Assembly (NCBI GenBank): GCA_036567965.1
Contig: DATCTN010000021.1
Span: 72,906 to 136,905, forward strand
DNA: 64,000 nucleotides
Origin: Candidatus Kryptoniota bacterium
GTDB lineage: Bacteria > Bacteroidota > Ignavibacteria > Kryptoniales > JAKASW01
Reading direction: 5' to 3'
Part shown: one piece after another, positions 37,482 through 46,916 of the stretch
Layout of the letters: each line of letters starts with the position of its first letter
How positions within the stretch are numbered: the stretch's first letter is position 1
Program-made: the position numbers and the translations under genes
The notes under the pieces: model-generated
What the model was told of the DNA's origin: nothing
Seen by the model: the letters and a program-made list of their open reading frames with translations, nothing else
Databases searched by the model: none

Positions 37482-38657
37482 ATGCAGAAACAGCTCATGA
37501 GAAATACCAGAAATGTGCTTCCTCAGGAAATTCCCTGGATGTTTCTCTTTTTGATTGTGGTCGGGAATCTCCTCTCCGGCTGCGGACTCGGGATGTCAGA
37601 TATGTACCGCAACCCTGTGGAACAGGATGAAGACGTGAGGAGCTTGCATGTCTTGATGCCCACTTTCCCTGGGGTGAGCGACAAATATTGGTTCAACACA
37701 TACGGCGACACTCTAAACCTCAAGGAAAAAATCGTCCTGATCGATTTCTGGGATTACACATGCGTCAATTGTATTCAAACGCTTCCTTACCTGAAGGAAT
37801 GGTACGCACGATACGAAAAACTTGGCCTTGTAATCATCGGAGTCCATTCACCGGAATTTGAATTTGCGAAACAAAAGGAGAACATATTGAACGCGATTTG
37901 TCAATTTGGAATCCGGTATCCCGTAGTAATGGATAATGATTTTCAAATATGGAATGAATTCGGCAACAGGTATTGGCCCGCGGAGTACATATTCGACTCG
38001 GAAGGCGTACTTCGCTCTGTCCACTTCGGCGAAGGAAACTATGGCGCGACGGAGGAAACGATACAGAGACTCCTGCGCGATATTAATCCCAAAGTCGTTC
38101 TCCCACCTGTCATGGGACCGGTTCGCCCAACCGACACGCCAGGGGCCTGCTGTTACAGGACAACTGCGGAGACTTATCTCGGTTACGAACGAGGCACAAT
38201 TGCGAACACATCGAGTTCAGAGCGCGAACATGATTACGAATATTCTGCACCCGCCTCGATTGCCGAAGACAAATGTTACTTGACGGGGAAGTGGGATGTT
38301 GAGAACCAATACGTACGATATGCCGGGAAGCCTGGCGAAGGCTCTCTCACAATAAACTACATTGCGAAAGGAGCGGAACTTGTGATCAGGACTGATGCCT
38401 CGTTTCTAAAATCCGCTGATCCACTTACCGTTTACATTTTGCAGGACGGGAAACCTTTACTGCCCGACGCCCGGGGAGACGATGTGCAAGTCGATAGTTC
38501 CGGGCGAACGTTTATCGTAGTCGAAAGCGCGAGGATGTATTCTCTCACTATGAACGCCGCTTACGGAAGACATGTCCTGACACTTCTGCCAACATCTGAT
38601 GCTTTTTCCGCCTACGCGTTCACTTTCATAACGGCGTGTCAGGCGGACTCGGACTGA
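37482..38657 (+). CDS. DipZ/TlpA-like thioredoxin-fold lipoprotein
   Basis: 391 residues. The lipobox LLSGC is at about residue 35. The thioredoxin domain (about 65-205) carries the CVNC redox pair followed by IQTLPYLKEWY and the PEFEFAKQKENI insertion typical of DipZ C-terminal domains. A C-terminal beta-rich domain (about 225-391) resembles the DipZ carbohydrate-binding-like module. Full DipZ has an N-terminal CcdA-like membrane part; here it is absent. It probably handles disulfide or cytochrome maturation in the periplasm. No clear ribosome-binding site for ATG 37482. Confidence 0.82.
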   Translation: MQKQLMRNTRNVLPQEIPWMFLFLIVVGNLLSGCGLGMSDMYRNPVEQDEDVRSLHVLMPTFPGVSDKYWFNTYGDTLNLKEKIVLIDFWDYTCVNCIQTLPYLKEWYARYEKLGLVIIGVHSPEFEFAKQKENILNAICQFGIRYPVVMDNDFQIWNEFGNRYWPAEYIFDSEGVLRSVHFGEGNYGATEETIQRLLRDINPKVVLPPVMGPVRPTDTPGACCYRTTAETYLGYERGTIANTSSSEREHDYEYSAPASIAEDKCYLTGKWDVENQYVRYAGKPGEGSLTINYIAKGAELVIRTDASFLKSADPLTVYILQDGKPLLPDARGDDVQVDSSGRTFIVVESARMYSLTMNAAYGRHVLTLLPTSDAFSAYAFTFITACQADSD

Positions 38658-38661
38658 CTGC

Positions 38662-39975
38662 TCAGAGCCCGTACTTTTTCCGCTTTCGCCAGAGAGTGGC
38701 AGGATCTATTCCCAGAACTCTCGAGGCTTCCTCAACAGTCGCGGTCTCGTGGATAACGCGCGCGATGTAGTCCTTCTCCATTTCCTCAAGTGAGATGAGC
38801 CGTTTGGATTCCTCCCTGCTGAGCTCGTCTGGGAGATGGAACATCTCAATTTTCTTCCCGTGAGCCAGGAGAACCGCCCTCTCGATGACATTTTCGAGCT
38901 GACGGATGTTTCCGGGCCACTGGTAATCTGTGAGGAGTCTGAACGCTTCCGGACCTATCTCGGGAATAGAATCGCCGCCAAATTTCTTGATGAAGTGTTT
39001 GATGAGGACGGGAATATCATCGGGCCGTTCCCGCAACGGCGGGAGCCTCATTGTCACGCCGTTTACCCGGTAGTACAGGTCGTCTCTGAACCTTCCGCCT
39101 GCCAGTGCTTCCTTGAGGTCTCGGTTTGTCGCAGCGATGAATCGAACGTCTACTTTCATCGTCTGTGAATCACCGACGCGCTCGAACTCGCGGCTCTGCA
39201 GGAAGCGAAGGAGCTTCGCCTGTGTCGTCGTCGGGATTTCCGTTATCTCGTCGAGAAACACAGTCCCGCCGTCTGCCATTTCAAACCGACCCTGCCGGTC
39301 TTTCACGGCACCTGTAAACGAACCTTTGACATGGCCGAACAATTCGCTCTCGAGAAGGCTTTCTGAGAGCGCTGCGCAATTTACCGTCATGAAAGGCGCA
39401 GAACATCTTGAACTTGATTTGTGTATGAATTTCGCGAAGAGCTCCTTGCCCGTCCCGCTCTCACCTTCGATCAAAACGCTGATGTTCGTGTTTGCGATTT
39501 CGCGAGCCAGGTTAAGGACGGAAAGCATTTGCGGATTGATCGTCACGATGTCTTCAGCGGCTTCGTATTCCATCAGTTTCTGCTGAAGGTCCTTCAGTTC
39601 CTTCTGGAGCTTGAAATGTTCGAAGACTTTTTGAGCGAAATGCTGCAGCTCCTGAAAGTCGAAAGGTTTCTGAAGGTAGTCGTACGCTCCCTGCTTTATT
39701 GCCTGCACGGCAGTGTCGACTGAGCCGTGTGCCGTCACGATCACTGCGATTATGTCCGGACAGAATTTTTTGACCTCGTTGAGGAGATGCAGTCCGTCCA
39801 TCGGATACATTTTCAAATCGAAGAACCCGATATCGAATTGTTTCTGCGCCGCGACTCGAAGTGCTTCGTCCGGCTTCGACAACGCCGTGACTTCAAGCCC
39901 TATAGACTCGAGACAAATCTTCATAGTACGAAGAATATTGTGTTCGTCGTCGACTAGAAGTACTCTAGCGCTCAT
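38662..39975 (-). CDS. NtrC-family sigma-54 response regulator
   Basis: 437 residues. The receiver (1-120) has the phosphoacceptor in FFDLKMYPMDG. The AAA+ domain has Walker A GESGTGKE and Walker B GTVFLDEI. The sigma-54 contact loop reads GSFTGA instead of the usual GAFTGA. The C-terminal Fis-type helix-turn-helix is EEASRVLGIDPATLWRKRKK. It overlaps the upstream histidine kinase gene by 4 bases. It should activate sigma-54 promoters; targets are not visible here. Confidence 0.95.
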   Translation of the reverse strand: MSARVLLVDDEHNILRTMKICLESIGLEVTALSKPDEALRVAAQKQFDIGFFDLKMYPMDGLHLLNEVKKFCPDIIAVIVTAHGSVDTAVQAIKQGAYDYLQKPFDFQELQHFAQKVFEHFKLQKELKDLQQKLMEYEAAEDIVTINPQMLSVLNLAREIANTNISVLIEGESGTGKELFAKFIHKSSSRCSAPFMTVNCAALSESLLESELFGHVKGSFTGAVKDRQGRFEMADGGTVFLDEITEIPTTTQAKLLRFLQSREFERVGDSQTMKVDVRFIAATNRDLKEALAGGRFRDDLYYRVNGVTMRLPPLRERPDDIPVLIKHFIKKFGGDSIPEIGPEAFRLLTDYQWPGNIRQLENVIERAVLLAHGKKIEMFHLPDELSREESKRLISLEEMEKDYIARVIHETATVEEASRVLGIDPATLWRKRKKYGL

Positions 39976-41843
39976 GCGGGTATCTCTTTCTCGCTGGAAA
40001 CCCTGTTCTTGATGGGAATAGAAAAAGTGAACACACTGCCGATACCAACTTTGCTCTCAACTCCTATCCGCCCGCCATAAAGTTCGACAATCTCCTTGGC
40101 AATTGATAGTCCGAGTCCGACCGAGCCGGGCGACGGATTTGCGGAGTCCCTGAGCTGTACGAATTTATCGAAGACTTTCTGCAATTCATCCTCCTCTATT
40201 CCGCACCCTGTGTCTCGAACCGCAACAAGTAGATCGTCTCCGTTCGTTGTGGCGTCAATGGTAACGCTGCCGCCCGAGTCTGTGAATCGCAGGGCATTAG
40301 TTACCAGATTCGATATCACCCATGATAACTGCTGAAAGTCTGCAACGAATTCCGGGATGGCCTCATCAATGTTCAACGTGAGTCTCACATTCTTGTCCTT
40401 GAATTGCAGCAGCACCGGCTGGACTGAAAAATCTACAAGGGACTTCACGTCGATACGATCCTGCTTGATTTGAGTCCTGCCCGATTCCAGGCGGGAAAGC
40501 TGGAGAAGCTCTCTCACCAGCTTTGTGAGCCTTTCAGCGTCTTCCTTTGCTGCAGCAAGAAGTTCTCTTTGACCCTTGTTCACCCGGCCGACGTGTTCTT
40601 CTTTTAATATATCGAGCGTCATATTGATTGAAGTCAGGGGGGTCCTGAACTCGTGCGACACGCGGGCGAGAAACTCAGACTTCATCTTGTCGAGTTCTTT
40701 GAATTGGGTCACGTCCTGCAAAATGAGAATAACGCCGGTTACACTTCCGGTCTTGTCCTTGGAGGAGTTCAGCTTGATCCGGAAATATCTTTCTTCTCCG
40801 CCGAACGACATTTCAAAATACGGAGGGATATTCTTAAGTGACTCGCCTCCGATGCACCGGCTGACATAGTTCTGCAGGTCTTTGTTGCGCACGACATTTT
40901 GAAAAGCTTTTCCTGCTGACGCTTCCTCGGATACGTCAAAAAGCTCTTCAGCTAGCTGGTTCATCAGGACCACGTTCCGCTCGCTGTCCACTACAATGAT
41001 CGGATCGGAGATTGTCCCTACTATCGCCTCGGATTTTTTCTTTTCGGAGATCAGTTTTTCGATATTGATCTCTTCATATTTCGACAGGCGCTCTGCCATC
41101 CTGTTGAATTCGCGGCTCAACTCGCCGATTTCATCGTTGGAGCTGATATTTGCCCTGACGTCCAGCAGCCCCCTACCGAGTTTCCTTACAGTGTCGGTCA
41201 GCTTCTCCGCCGGCTCGAGTATGTACTGAGAAAATTGCCAGCTTGCCACTATGCTAAGTACGATTGCCAAAAGGGCCGCGCCCACTACTGCGACCGTTGC
41301 CTGAGTAGAGATGTCTCCCGCCTTTGTGTCAGTCTGTACCATGGCGTTATTGTTCATGTCGAGAAGCTGAGAGCAGTCTCCCTTGATCCTGTCGAAGATG
41401 GGTAGAATAGTTCTGCTGTGGTATTGTTGCGCGTATAAGTGACTGCGTGTAATGACGAGCCCGTACAGAATGTCCGTGGCATCCGAATACTTCTTGTAGT
41501 TCGCCTCTATATCTTTAAGTATGTCTATCGCGCGATCCGAAGCATTCGACCTCTCCTGAGCCTGCCTGAACCACACGAAAAAATCCGTGTGGTTGTTCGT
41601 GAAATCATCGTATCCTACATCGAGACTGCCATTCAACATTACCAGTTGTGAGCTGTTGTCCCGCTCGAGAGCGACCACCATGTTCTGGACCGCAATGACA
41701 TTCTGGTAATTCTGTTTCACCAGAGTCGTGATCGCTTGTGTCAGCTGATTGAAATTATAAATCGACCACACGCTGACAACGACGTTGATAACGACAAGGA
41801 CCGTGAATCCTGCTGCAACTTTGGCTCGAAGCGTGCTAAACAT
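39972..41843 (-). CDS. Membrane sensor histidine kinase with HAMP and PAS domains
   Basis: 623 residues. Two membrane helices (about 10-30 and 185-205) bracket a four-helix-type extracytoplasmic sensor. A HAMP domain (about 205-260), a PAS domain (about 265-375), HisKA with SHEFRTPLTSINM and HATPase with VGLGLSIAKEIVELYGG follow. It is the partner of the NtrC-family regulator. The ligand is unknown; the architecture is typical of stress or nutrient sensors. Confidence 0.93.
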   Translation of the reverse strand: MFSTLRAKVAAGFTVLVVINVVVSVWSIYNFNQLTQAITTLVKQNYQNVIAVQNMVVALERDNSSQLVMLNGSLDVGYDDFTNNHTDFFVWFRQAQERSNASDRAIDILKDIEANYKKYSDATDILYGLVITRSHLYAQQYHSRTILPIFDRIKGDCSQLLDMNNNAMVQTDTKAGDISTQATVAVVGAALLAIVLSIVASWQFSQYILEPAEKLTDTVRKLGRGLLDVRANISSNDEIGELSREFNRMAERLSKYEEINIEKLISEKKKSEAIVGTISDPIIVVDSERNVVLMNQLAEELFDVSEEASAGKAFQNVVRNKDLQNYVSRCIGGESLKNIPPYFEMSFGGEERYFRIKLNSSKDKTGSVTGVILILQDVTQFKELDKMKSEFLARVSHEFRTPLTSINMTLDILKEEHVGRVNKGQRELLAAAKEDAERLTKLVRELLQLSRLESGRTQIKQDRIDVKSLVDFSVQPVLLQFKDKNVRLTLNIDEAIPEFVADFQQLSWVISNLVTNALRFTDSGGSVTIDATTNGDDLLVAVRDTGCGIEEDELQKVFDKFVQLRDSANPSPGSVGLGLSIAKEIVELYGGRIGVESKVGIGSVFTFSIPIKNRVSSEKEIPA

Positions 41844-42108
41844 TTTGAAGATGTCCGGTTGTCATGAATAAGTTTACAAACCCAGCTCTAATTTGCAATC
41901 TACCTGCCGGTCTGACTCCCCATTTCGGGCCCATTTCTCAAGCCATTCTACATCTTCTGCGGTATATTTCCACCGAGGTTCATGGTAAAATGTCGCAGCG
42001 CAGACTTTTTGAGCATCGACCCGCATGATTTTGTTTGTATCACACTCGGTTTTTCAACCTTTTGCTCAATCATTAGAACCGGCACGGCTATTGACTAAGA
42101 GAGAAAAG

Positions 42109-42510
42109 ATGAAGACCAGGAAATCTGACCCCATTGTCGGAATTATGACGGACGAATCGGCCCTGGCCGAACTTCTTGAGAAGTTCCTTTCAAAGGAAGG
42201 CTTCAGCGTCAGCTTGGTGCCGAATGGGAAACCGGAGACAGAAGAAATATCTGTAATGGTATTCGCGCCTACGCGTGAGTTCAGCAAGACAGTAAATCTA
42301 TTCGAAGATTTGAAAAAGAGAGTGCCGACTCTGCTCGTACTTCAGTATGATGAAGCCGGAGTGGAAGCCGATGAGAATTCCATCGTCCTCGAGGAGCATC
42401 CCATTAATCTTAAGAAGCTCGGTCGGGCGGTCTCGTCACTCCTGAAGCGCGCGACCGCAGATCTCAAAGCAGATAAGAGAAAGTCGAAGGGCGAAGTTGT
42501 CGAAGAGTAA
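42109..42510 (+). CDS. Small degenerate-receiver-like protein
   Basis: 133 residues, soluble. The segment DPIVGIMTDESALAELLEKFL followed by GFSVSLVPNGK looks like the N-terminal part of a receiver domain, but the acidic pair and phosphoacceptor Asp are missing, and the tail is lysine-rich. It may be a pseudo-receiver. It is divergent from the histidine kinase gene at 39972-41843. ATG 42109 is preferred over the longer frame from 42025, whose extra leader has no support. Confidence 0.5.
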   Translation: MKTRKSDPIVGIMTDESALAELLEKFLSKEGFSVSLVPNGKPETEEISVMVFAPTREFSKTVNLFEDLKKRVPTLLVLQYDEAGVEADENSIVLEEHPINLKKLGRAVSSLLKRATADLKADKRKSKGEVVEE

Positions 42511-42579
42511 TCTTGCGGTCACTCCGATCAAAGTCTTCAACAGGCTGGTTATTGTGGAAGTTTATTTTGCGGGATTGAG

Positions 42580-42650
42580 TTTTGGGCTGCCGATTTCTAA
42601 AAATGCCACTCGCTCGGGGAAGGCACTGCCAACGATTCGGCGGCCCAAAA
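42580..42650. other. Large imperfectly paired hairpin in a 387-base gene-free stretch
   Basis: TTTTGGGCTGCCGA (42580-42593) pairs with TCGGCGGCCCAAAA (42637-42650) over 14 positions with one G-U pair. An inner TGCC/GGCA stem lies at 42604-42625. It could be a terminator working in both directions, a small RNA or a remnant of a palindromic element. The rest of 42511-42897 holds no gene; a CACTC/GAGTG hairpin sits near 42837-42851. Confidence 0.5.
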
Positions 42651-42897
42651 GTTTTAGGTAGAAGCTCAGCTTTTCCTCTTTCCTCCTCCTCCTGCTGCCG
42701 GAGAACTTAACGGGACTCTGGCAGCAGATCTTTTTTCATCCGTGTGGAAAGTTATCGCATAATGTGCCATAAGACCACACCAACATGTCGTGCAATCGCG
42801 ATCTACTCGCGTAATCTTTGAATATCTATGGTTTTTCACTCTTTTTCGAGTGTAGAAATTTTCAATGCGGCACACTCCTTGATCGTATACAAGCCAG

Positions 42898-43206
42898 ATG
42901 AAACCGGAAGAGCTTGTCACGCTCAATGAACTCGTGCTCAATAAGGTGAGAGAATCACTGTTGAGGAATCAGAAATCCATTGCTGGTAAGTCCAATCAAC
43001 AAATTGTCCAGGACGCAGCTTCACTCGACAGCGCTGACGTCAACGAACTACTGTTTGCGTTGAAGCGGATCGACAAAGGTACCTACGGGCAATGCGTAAT
43101 TTGCAGACATGACATACCGCTGCGTGTTCTCGAATCAAACCTGACTGCAAGACTGTGCATTTCGTGCGAAACTGCGATCAAGGAAAGAAGCGAGCCGGCC
43201 AGGTGA
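42898..43206 (+). CDS. DksA/TraR-type zinc-finger protein
   Basis: 102 residues: an N-terminal helical pair (about 1-65) and a C-terminal four-cysteine zinc finger, CVIC and CISC (about 71-93). The coiled-coil tip lacks the full DxxDxA of E. coli DksA; DSADVNELLFALKRID is what is seen. Such proteins bind RNA polymerase or act as small redox-sensitive zinc proteins. Its stop overlaps the GTG start of the 19-heme cytochrome, so the two are translationally coupled. Confidence 0.75.
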   Translation: MKPEELVTLNELVLNKVRESLLRNQKSIAGKSNQQIVQDAASLDSADVNELLFALKRIDKGTYGQCVICRHDIPLRVLESNLTARLCISCETAIKERSEPAR

Positions 43207-45884
43207 AGAACTCGGTTGTTCTCCTGGCGGGTGCCATCTTCAGCATTCTTGGAGCCTTCTCTTCGAACGCAGACGCTCAATCCATCGATGACTGTCTTGC
43301 ATGTCATTCAGACAGCACTCTTACTATGGTCAAAGCCGGCAGGACAATCAGTCTTTACGTCGATAGTTCGGCTTTCAAATCATCCACTCACGGAGATCAA
43401 ACGTGCGTCGACTGTCACGCAGGATTCGACCCGACAAACGTTCCTCATAAGAAAGACATCACACCTGTTGACTGCAACACTTGTCATGGGATTTCGTTCG
43501 GTGCGGGCACACCCACGAAATCGGCTCACGGTGCAGTCGAGTGCTACAGTTGTCATGGCAAACATGATATTCAACCCGCAAAGAATCTCTCTTCCAGCTC
43601 GACTTGCTTGTCATGTCATCCCGCTGAAAGAAAGTTCTTAAGTTCGCCGCATGCGATTGTTACTTCGGGAAAACCAGTTCCGGGCTGCGAGACCTGTCAC
43701 CAGAAGGCGCACGATGTCAGAATCTCAGTCGCGTTAAAAGGATTAACGAGCGACACGCTCTGCTCCCGATGTCATAAAGAAGAGAGAGAAGAATTAAAGG
43801 GAGGAATTCATGAAGGAGTTTTTGAGAAGGGAACTCTTTCTTGCACAACATGCCATTCACCTCACGATGCCACCGTATCAAGACTCTCTATTTCGCGAAA
43901 TGCGTGTTTCAGATGTCATACTGATAAGGAACTTTTCCGTGGCGTAAACTCGCACAATGGTCAGGACCTTACCAGCCTGGTCCAGTCTTACCAGCACAGT
44001 ATACACGTTGAGTCGCTTGGCAAGATTGGCAAGGGAGCCACATGCGTCGACTGTCATGGATCGCACCTAATCAGGCCGGCAAATGATCCTCAATCTCCTG
44101 TATCCAGATCTAATATTGTCTCGACTTGCGGGAGATGCCATGCAGATGTGAAGACGCACTATCTCAACTCCTCTCACGGAAAGGCTTTTGTTGCGGGTCT
44201 GGCACTAGCGCCTGTCTGCACGGACTGTCACAACGAGCACAGCATTAACTCGATTTCCGACGCGAATTCGCCGGTTAGTCGTGCAAATGAACCAAAAATC
44301 TGTCTCGACTGTCACCTGGGTAACAATGCTGTTCTTAAGTTGGTGGGAGTATCTCCGGCATTCCTTCAGAGTATCAAGTACAGCGTTCACCTTCAGGCAC
44401 TGTCGAAAGGGAATTTGAAAGCCGCAACCTGCAGTGACTGTCACGGCGCACATGACATGCTCCCGGCGGGCGATCCTAATTCAAAAGTTTTCAGGAACAA
44501 TATTCCGTCAACCTGCGGCCAGAAAGGATGTCATGAGAACGTAGGGTCTAAGTACTTTGCAGGTATCCACGGCAAAGCGATGGCGGAAGGAAATAGCGGA
44601 GCGCCCGTATGCACTGACTGCCATGGAGATCATCAGATACTTGCACAGAGCAATCCTCAGTCGAGTGTCTCGGGCGGTAACGTGGTACAGGTTTGTTCAA
44701 ACTGTCACGGCTCGCTGGACCTGACGCAGCGTTACGGACTTCCCAGTCATGCAGTGGGGAGTTACATGGATAGTTACCATGGACTGGCGACGACCGGCGG
44801 ACTTACGACTGTTGCCAACTGCGCCAGCTGTCATGGTGCACATGATATCAGGCCTTCATCTGATCCCGCGTCGCCGATAAACAAGGCTAACCTTGCAGCG
44901 ACTTGCGGCAAGTGTCATCCCGGAGCTGATGCACAATTCGCGGCTGCGGCCGTGCATACTCTTCCCGAATCGAAGAAAGATCCGCTTCTTTACTGGATTT
45001 CTCAAGTTTACGCGGTTCTCATTTTCGGAATCATTGGTCTGATGGTGATCCACAATACATTCGATTTCTTCAAGAAATCAAAGAGGAAGCTCAAAGAGCG
45101 AAGGAATCCCGCAGATCATGAACGAATCGGTTCGAAACTCTACTTGAGGATGAACCGAAGCGAGCGCATGCAGCATTGGGCGCTACTCATAAGTTTCACT
45201 CTTCTCGTGTTCACAGGCTTTATGCTGAAATTCCCTGACTCATGGTGGGTGAGAATGATTCGCGATATTGGCGGCGGCGGTGAAAGAGTTATTGAACTTC
45301 GCAGTCTTCTGCACAGGATCAGTGCAATCGTGCTTATCGCCACTGCATTTTTTCATGTATTTTATATATCTTTTACGCAGGAAGGACGGTTGTTTATTCG
45401 CAATATGGTTCCGAAGCTGAAAGACGCGAGGGATGTCGCCCAGATCGTGAAATATTATCTGGGCGTCGGGAAGGAGAAGCCACGCTTCGATCGGTTCAGC
45501 TATATTGAGAAGGCTGAGTATTGGGCACTCGTTTGGGGAACGGTTGTGATGGTAGCTACCGGACTGATCCTCTGGTTCGATAATGTTTCTCTCGGTATCT
45601 TCACGAAACTCGGTCTGGACGCGGCGACACTCATTCATTACTACGAAGCCATCCTCGCTTCGCTCGCGATCGTCGCGTGGCATATGTATTTCGTTATTTT
45701 CAATCCTGATGTTTACCCCATGAACCTCTCGTGGTTATTCGGTACCATCACTGAAGAGGAAATGCTGGAAGAGCATCCCCTTGAGCTCGAGAGATTGAAG
45801 ATTGAGAGCGAGGTTTCCGAAGACATAATTGTGGAAAATGGAACACTCCAAAGGAGAGATGATGAAGCAGACGTCAGCAATTAG
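43203..45884 (+). CDS. 19-heme cytochrome c fused to membrane cytochrome b (CbcL-like quinol oxidoreductase)
   Basis: 893 residues. GTG 43203 is chosen because it overlaps the DksA-like stop and gives a signal peptide ending SNADAQ. Residues about 28-580 contain 18 CxxCH heme sites and one CX4CH site (CGQKGCH), in repeating units ending CHGxH or CHGAHD. The C-terminal part (about 600-860) has four to five membrane helices with histidines in MQHWAL, LLHRIS, FFHVFY, LIHYYE and AWHMYF suitable for b-type hemes. This is the arrangement of CbcL-like inner-membrane quinol oxidoreductases that feed periplasmic cytochromes, with more c-hemes than CbcL. Confidence 0.9.
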   Translation: MKNSVVLLAGAIFSILGAFSSNADAQSIDDCLACHSDSTLTMVKAGRTISLYVDSSAFKSSTHGDQTCVDCHAGFDPTNVPHKKDITPVDCNTCHGISFGAGTPTKSAHGAVECYSCHGKHDIQPAKNLSSSSTCLSCHPAERKFLSSPHAIVTSGKPVPGCETCHQKAHDVRISVALKGLTSDTLCSRCHKEEREELKGGIHEGVFEKGTLSCTTCHSPHDATVSRLSISRNACFRCHTDKELFRGVNSHNGQDLTSLVQSYQHSIHVESLGKIGKGATCVDCHGSHLIRPANDPQSPVSRSNIVSTCGRCHADVKTHYLNSSHGKAFVAGLALAPVCTDCHNEHSINSISDANSPVSRANEPKICLDCHLGNNAVLKLVGVSPAFLQSIKYSVHLQALSKGNLKAATCSDCHGAHDMLPAGDPNSKVFRNNIPSTCGQKGCHENVGSKYFAGIHGKAMAEGNSGAPVCTDCHGDHQILAQSNPQSSVSGGNVVQVCSNCHGSLDLTQRYGLPSHAVGSYMDSYHGLATTGGLTTVANCASCHGAHDIRPSSDPASPINKANLAATCGKCHPGADAQFAAAAVHTLPESKKDPLLYWISQVYAVLIFGIIGLMVIHNTFDFFKKSKRKLKERRNPADHERIGSKLYLRMNRSERMQHWALLISFTLLVFTGFMLKFPDSWWVRMIRDIGGGGERVIELRSLLHRISAIVLIATAFFHVFYISFTQEGRLFIRNMVPKLKDARDVAQIVKYYLGVGKEKPRFDRFSYIEKAEYWALVWGTVVMVATGLILWFDNVSLGIFTKLGLDAATLIHYYEAILASLAIVAWHMYFVIFNPDVYPMNLSWLFGTITEEEMLEEHPLELERLKIESEVSEDIIVENGTLQRRDDEADVSN

Positions 45885-46227
45885 CGACAAGCTAAGGCTC
45901 CATTTCGAGTCTGCCCTCAAAAAGAGAATCAGCCGTGTTCTGGAATTGATGTATGCGAACCCGTCTGAACTTGTAGATTTGGAGAGTGGAGAAAAGTATA
46001 TTTGCAGCGTTTGCGACATGGAGAACAAGCGATGTGAAAGGGAACCCGATTATAGATGTGAGATTGCGAGGAAATGCGAGACCGAGTTCAAGGAACTTGA
46101 GCTCGCAGTGGACCGACTGCACAGCGGCTCTTTCGGATTCTGTATGCGGTGCTCCGCTTTCATCGGCATCGAGGAACTCGAGAAAGAGCCCACGAGAGTC
46201 TTCTGCGAATCCTGCGCGTCTGATTAA
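45862..46227 (+). CDS. Second DksA/TraR-type zinc-finger protein
   Basis: 121 residues. An N-terminal CSVCDMENKRCEREPDYRCE cluster and a C-terminal four-cysteine finger with CMRC and CESC. ATG 45862 is chosen because AAGGAG lies five bases upstream; it overlaps the end of the cytochrome gene by 23 bases. Only weakly similar to the first such protein. The role may be regulatory or redox-linked to the cytochromes. Confidence 0.65.
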   Translation: MKQTSAISDKLRLHFESALKKRISRVLELMYANPSELVDLESGEKYICSVCDMENKRCEREPDYRCEIARKCETEFKELELAVDRLHSGSFGFCMRCSAFIGIEELEKEPTRVFCESCASD

Positions 46228-46328
46228 CAGTTCATATTTAATTTCCACCGATTGCGTTATACGAAATTGTGTTGCAACTTTAGGAAAATCTATAGACATA
46301 AATACCTTAACAAAATGGAGTTAGCGCT

Positions 46329-46880
46329 ATGCGAACCCTTAAACTCGTAATCATGTCGATGTTCCTGATGTCGGTCGTTTCTTATGCAGCTGATACCAAG
46401 CATCAATACGTCGGCGTGCAAGTTTGTAAGATGTGCCACCAGACCGAGAAGAACGGACAGCAGTTCCAGAAATGGCAAGCGAGCAAACACGCCGAAGCAA
46501 TGAAAGTGCTTTCAACTCCTGAGGCGCAGAAGATCGCGGATGCGAAGGGAATAAAAGGTAAAGCGTCCGATGCGAAAGAATGTGTCGAATGTCATGAAAC
46601 CGGATATGACGCCGAAGCATCTATGCTTGGACCGAAGTTCAGCAAAGACGACGGTGTGCAATGCGAATCCTGCCACGGACCCGGAAAAGACTATATGTCA
46701 ATGGCTGTGATGAAGGATCGACAGAAAGCTGTCGCAGCCGGTCTTAACCTGGTTTCAGCTTCCGATGGCAGCGCGGAAAAACTTTGTGATACCTGCCACA
46801 ACAAAAAGAGCCCGACCTTCAAGGCTTTTGATTTCAAGAAGATGTGGGCGCAGATAGCTCATCCGGCGCCGAAGCAGTAG
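46329..46880 (+). CDS. Tetraheme cytochrome c554-like protein
   Basis: 183 residues with a signal peptide ending VSYAAD. Four CxxCH sites are CKMCH, CVECH, CESCH and CDTCH. The order YVGVQVCKMCHQ, the FQKWQASKHAEAMKVL segment and CHGPGKDY follow the cytochrome c554 family pattern of nitrifiers and sulfate reducers. It is probably a periplasmic electron carrier between the cytochrome b complex and the outer-membrane conduit. GGAG lies about 8 bases before the ATG. A possible promoter is TTG 46267 with TATAGACA at 46291-46298. Confidence 0.88.
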   Translation: MRTLKLVIMSMFLMSVVSYAADTKHQYVGVQVCKMCHQTEKNGQQFQKWQASKHAEAMKVLSTPEAQKIADAKGIKGKASDAKECVECHETGYDAEASMLGPKFSKDDGVQCESCHGPGKDYMSMAVMKDRQKAVAAGLNLVSASDGSAEKLCDTCHNKKSPTFKAFDFKKMWAQIAHPAPKQ

Positions 46881-46916
46881 GCGTAACTCTTTTCATTCCA
46901 TAAAGGAAGGTGGGTT

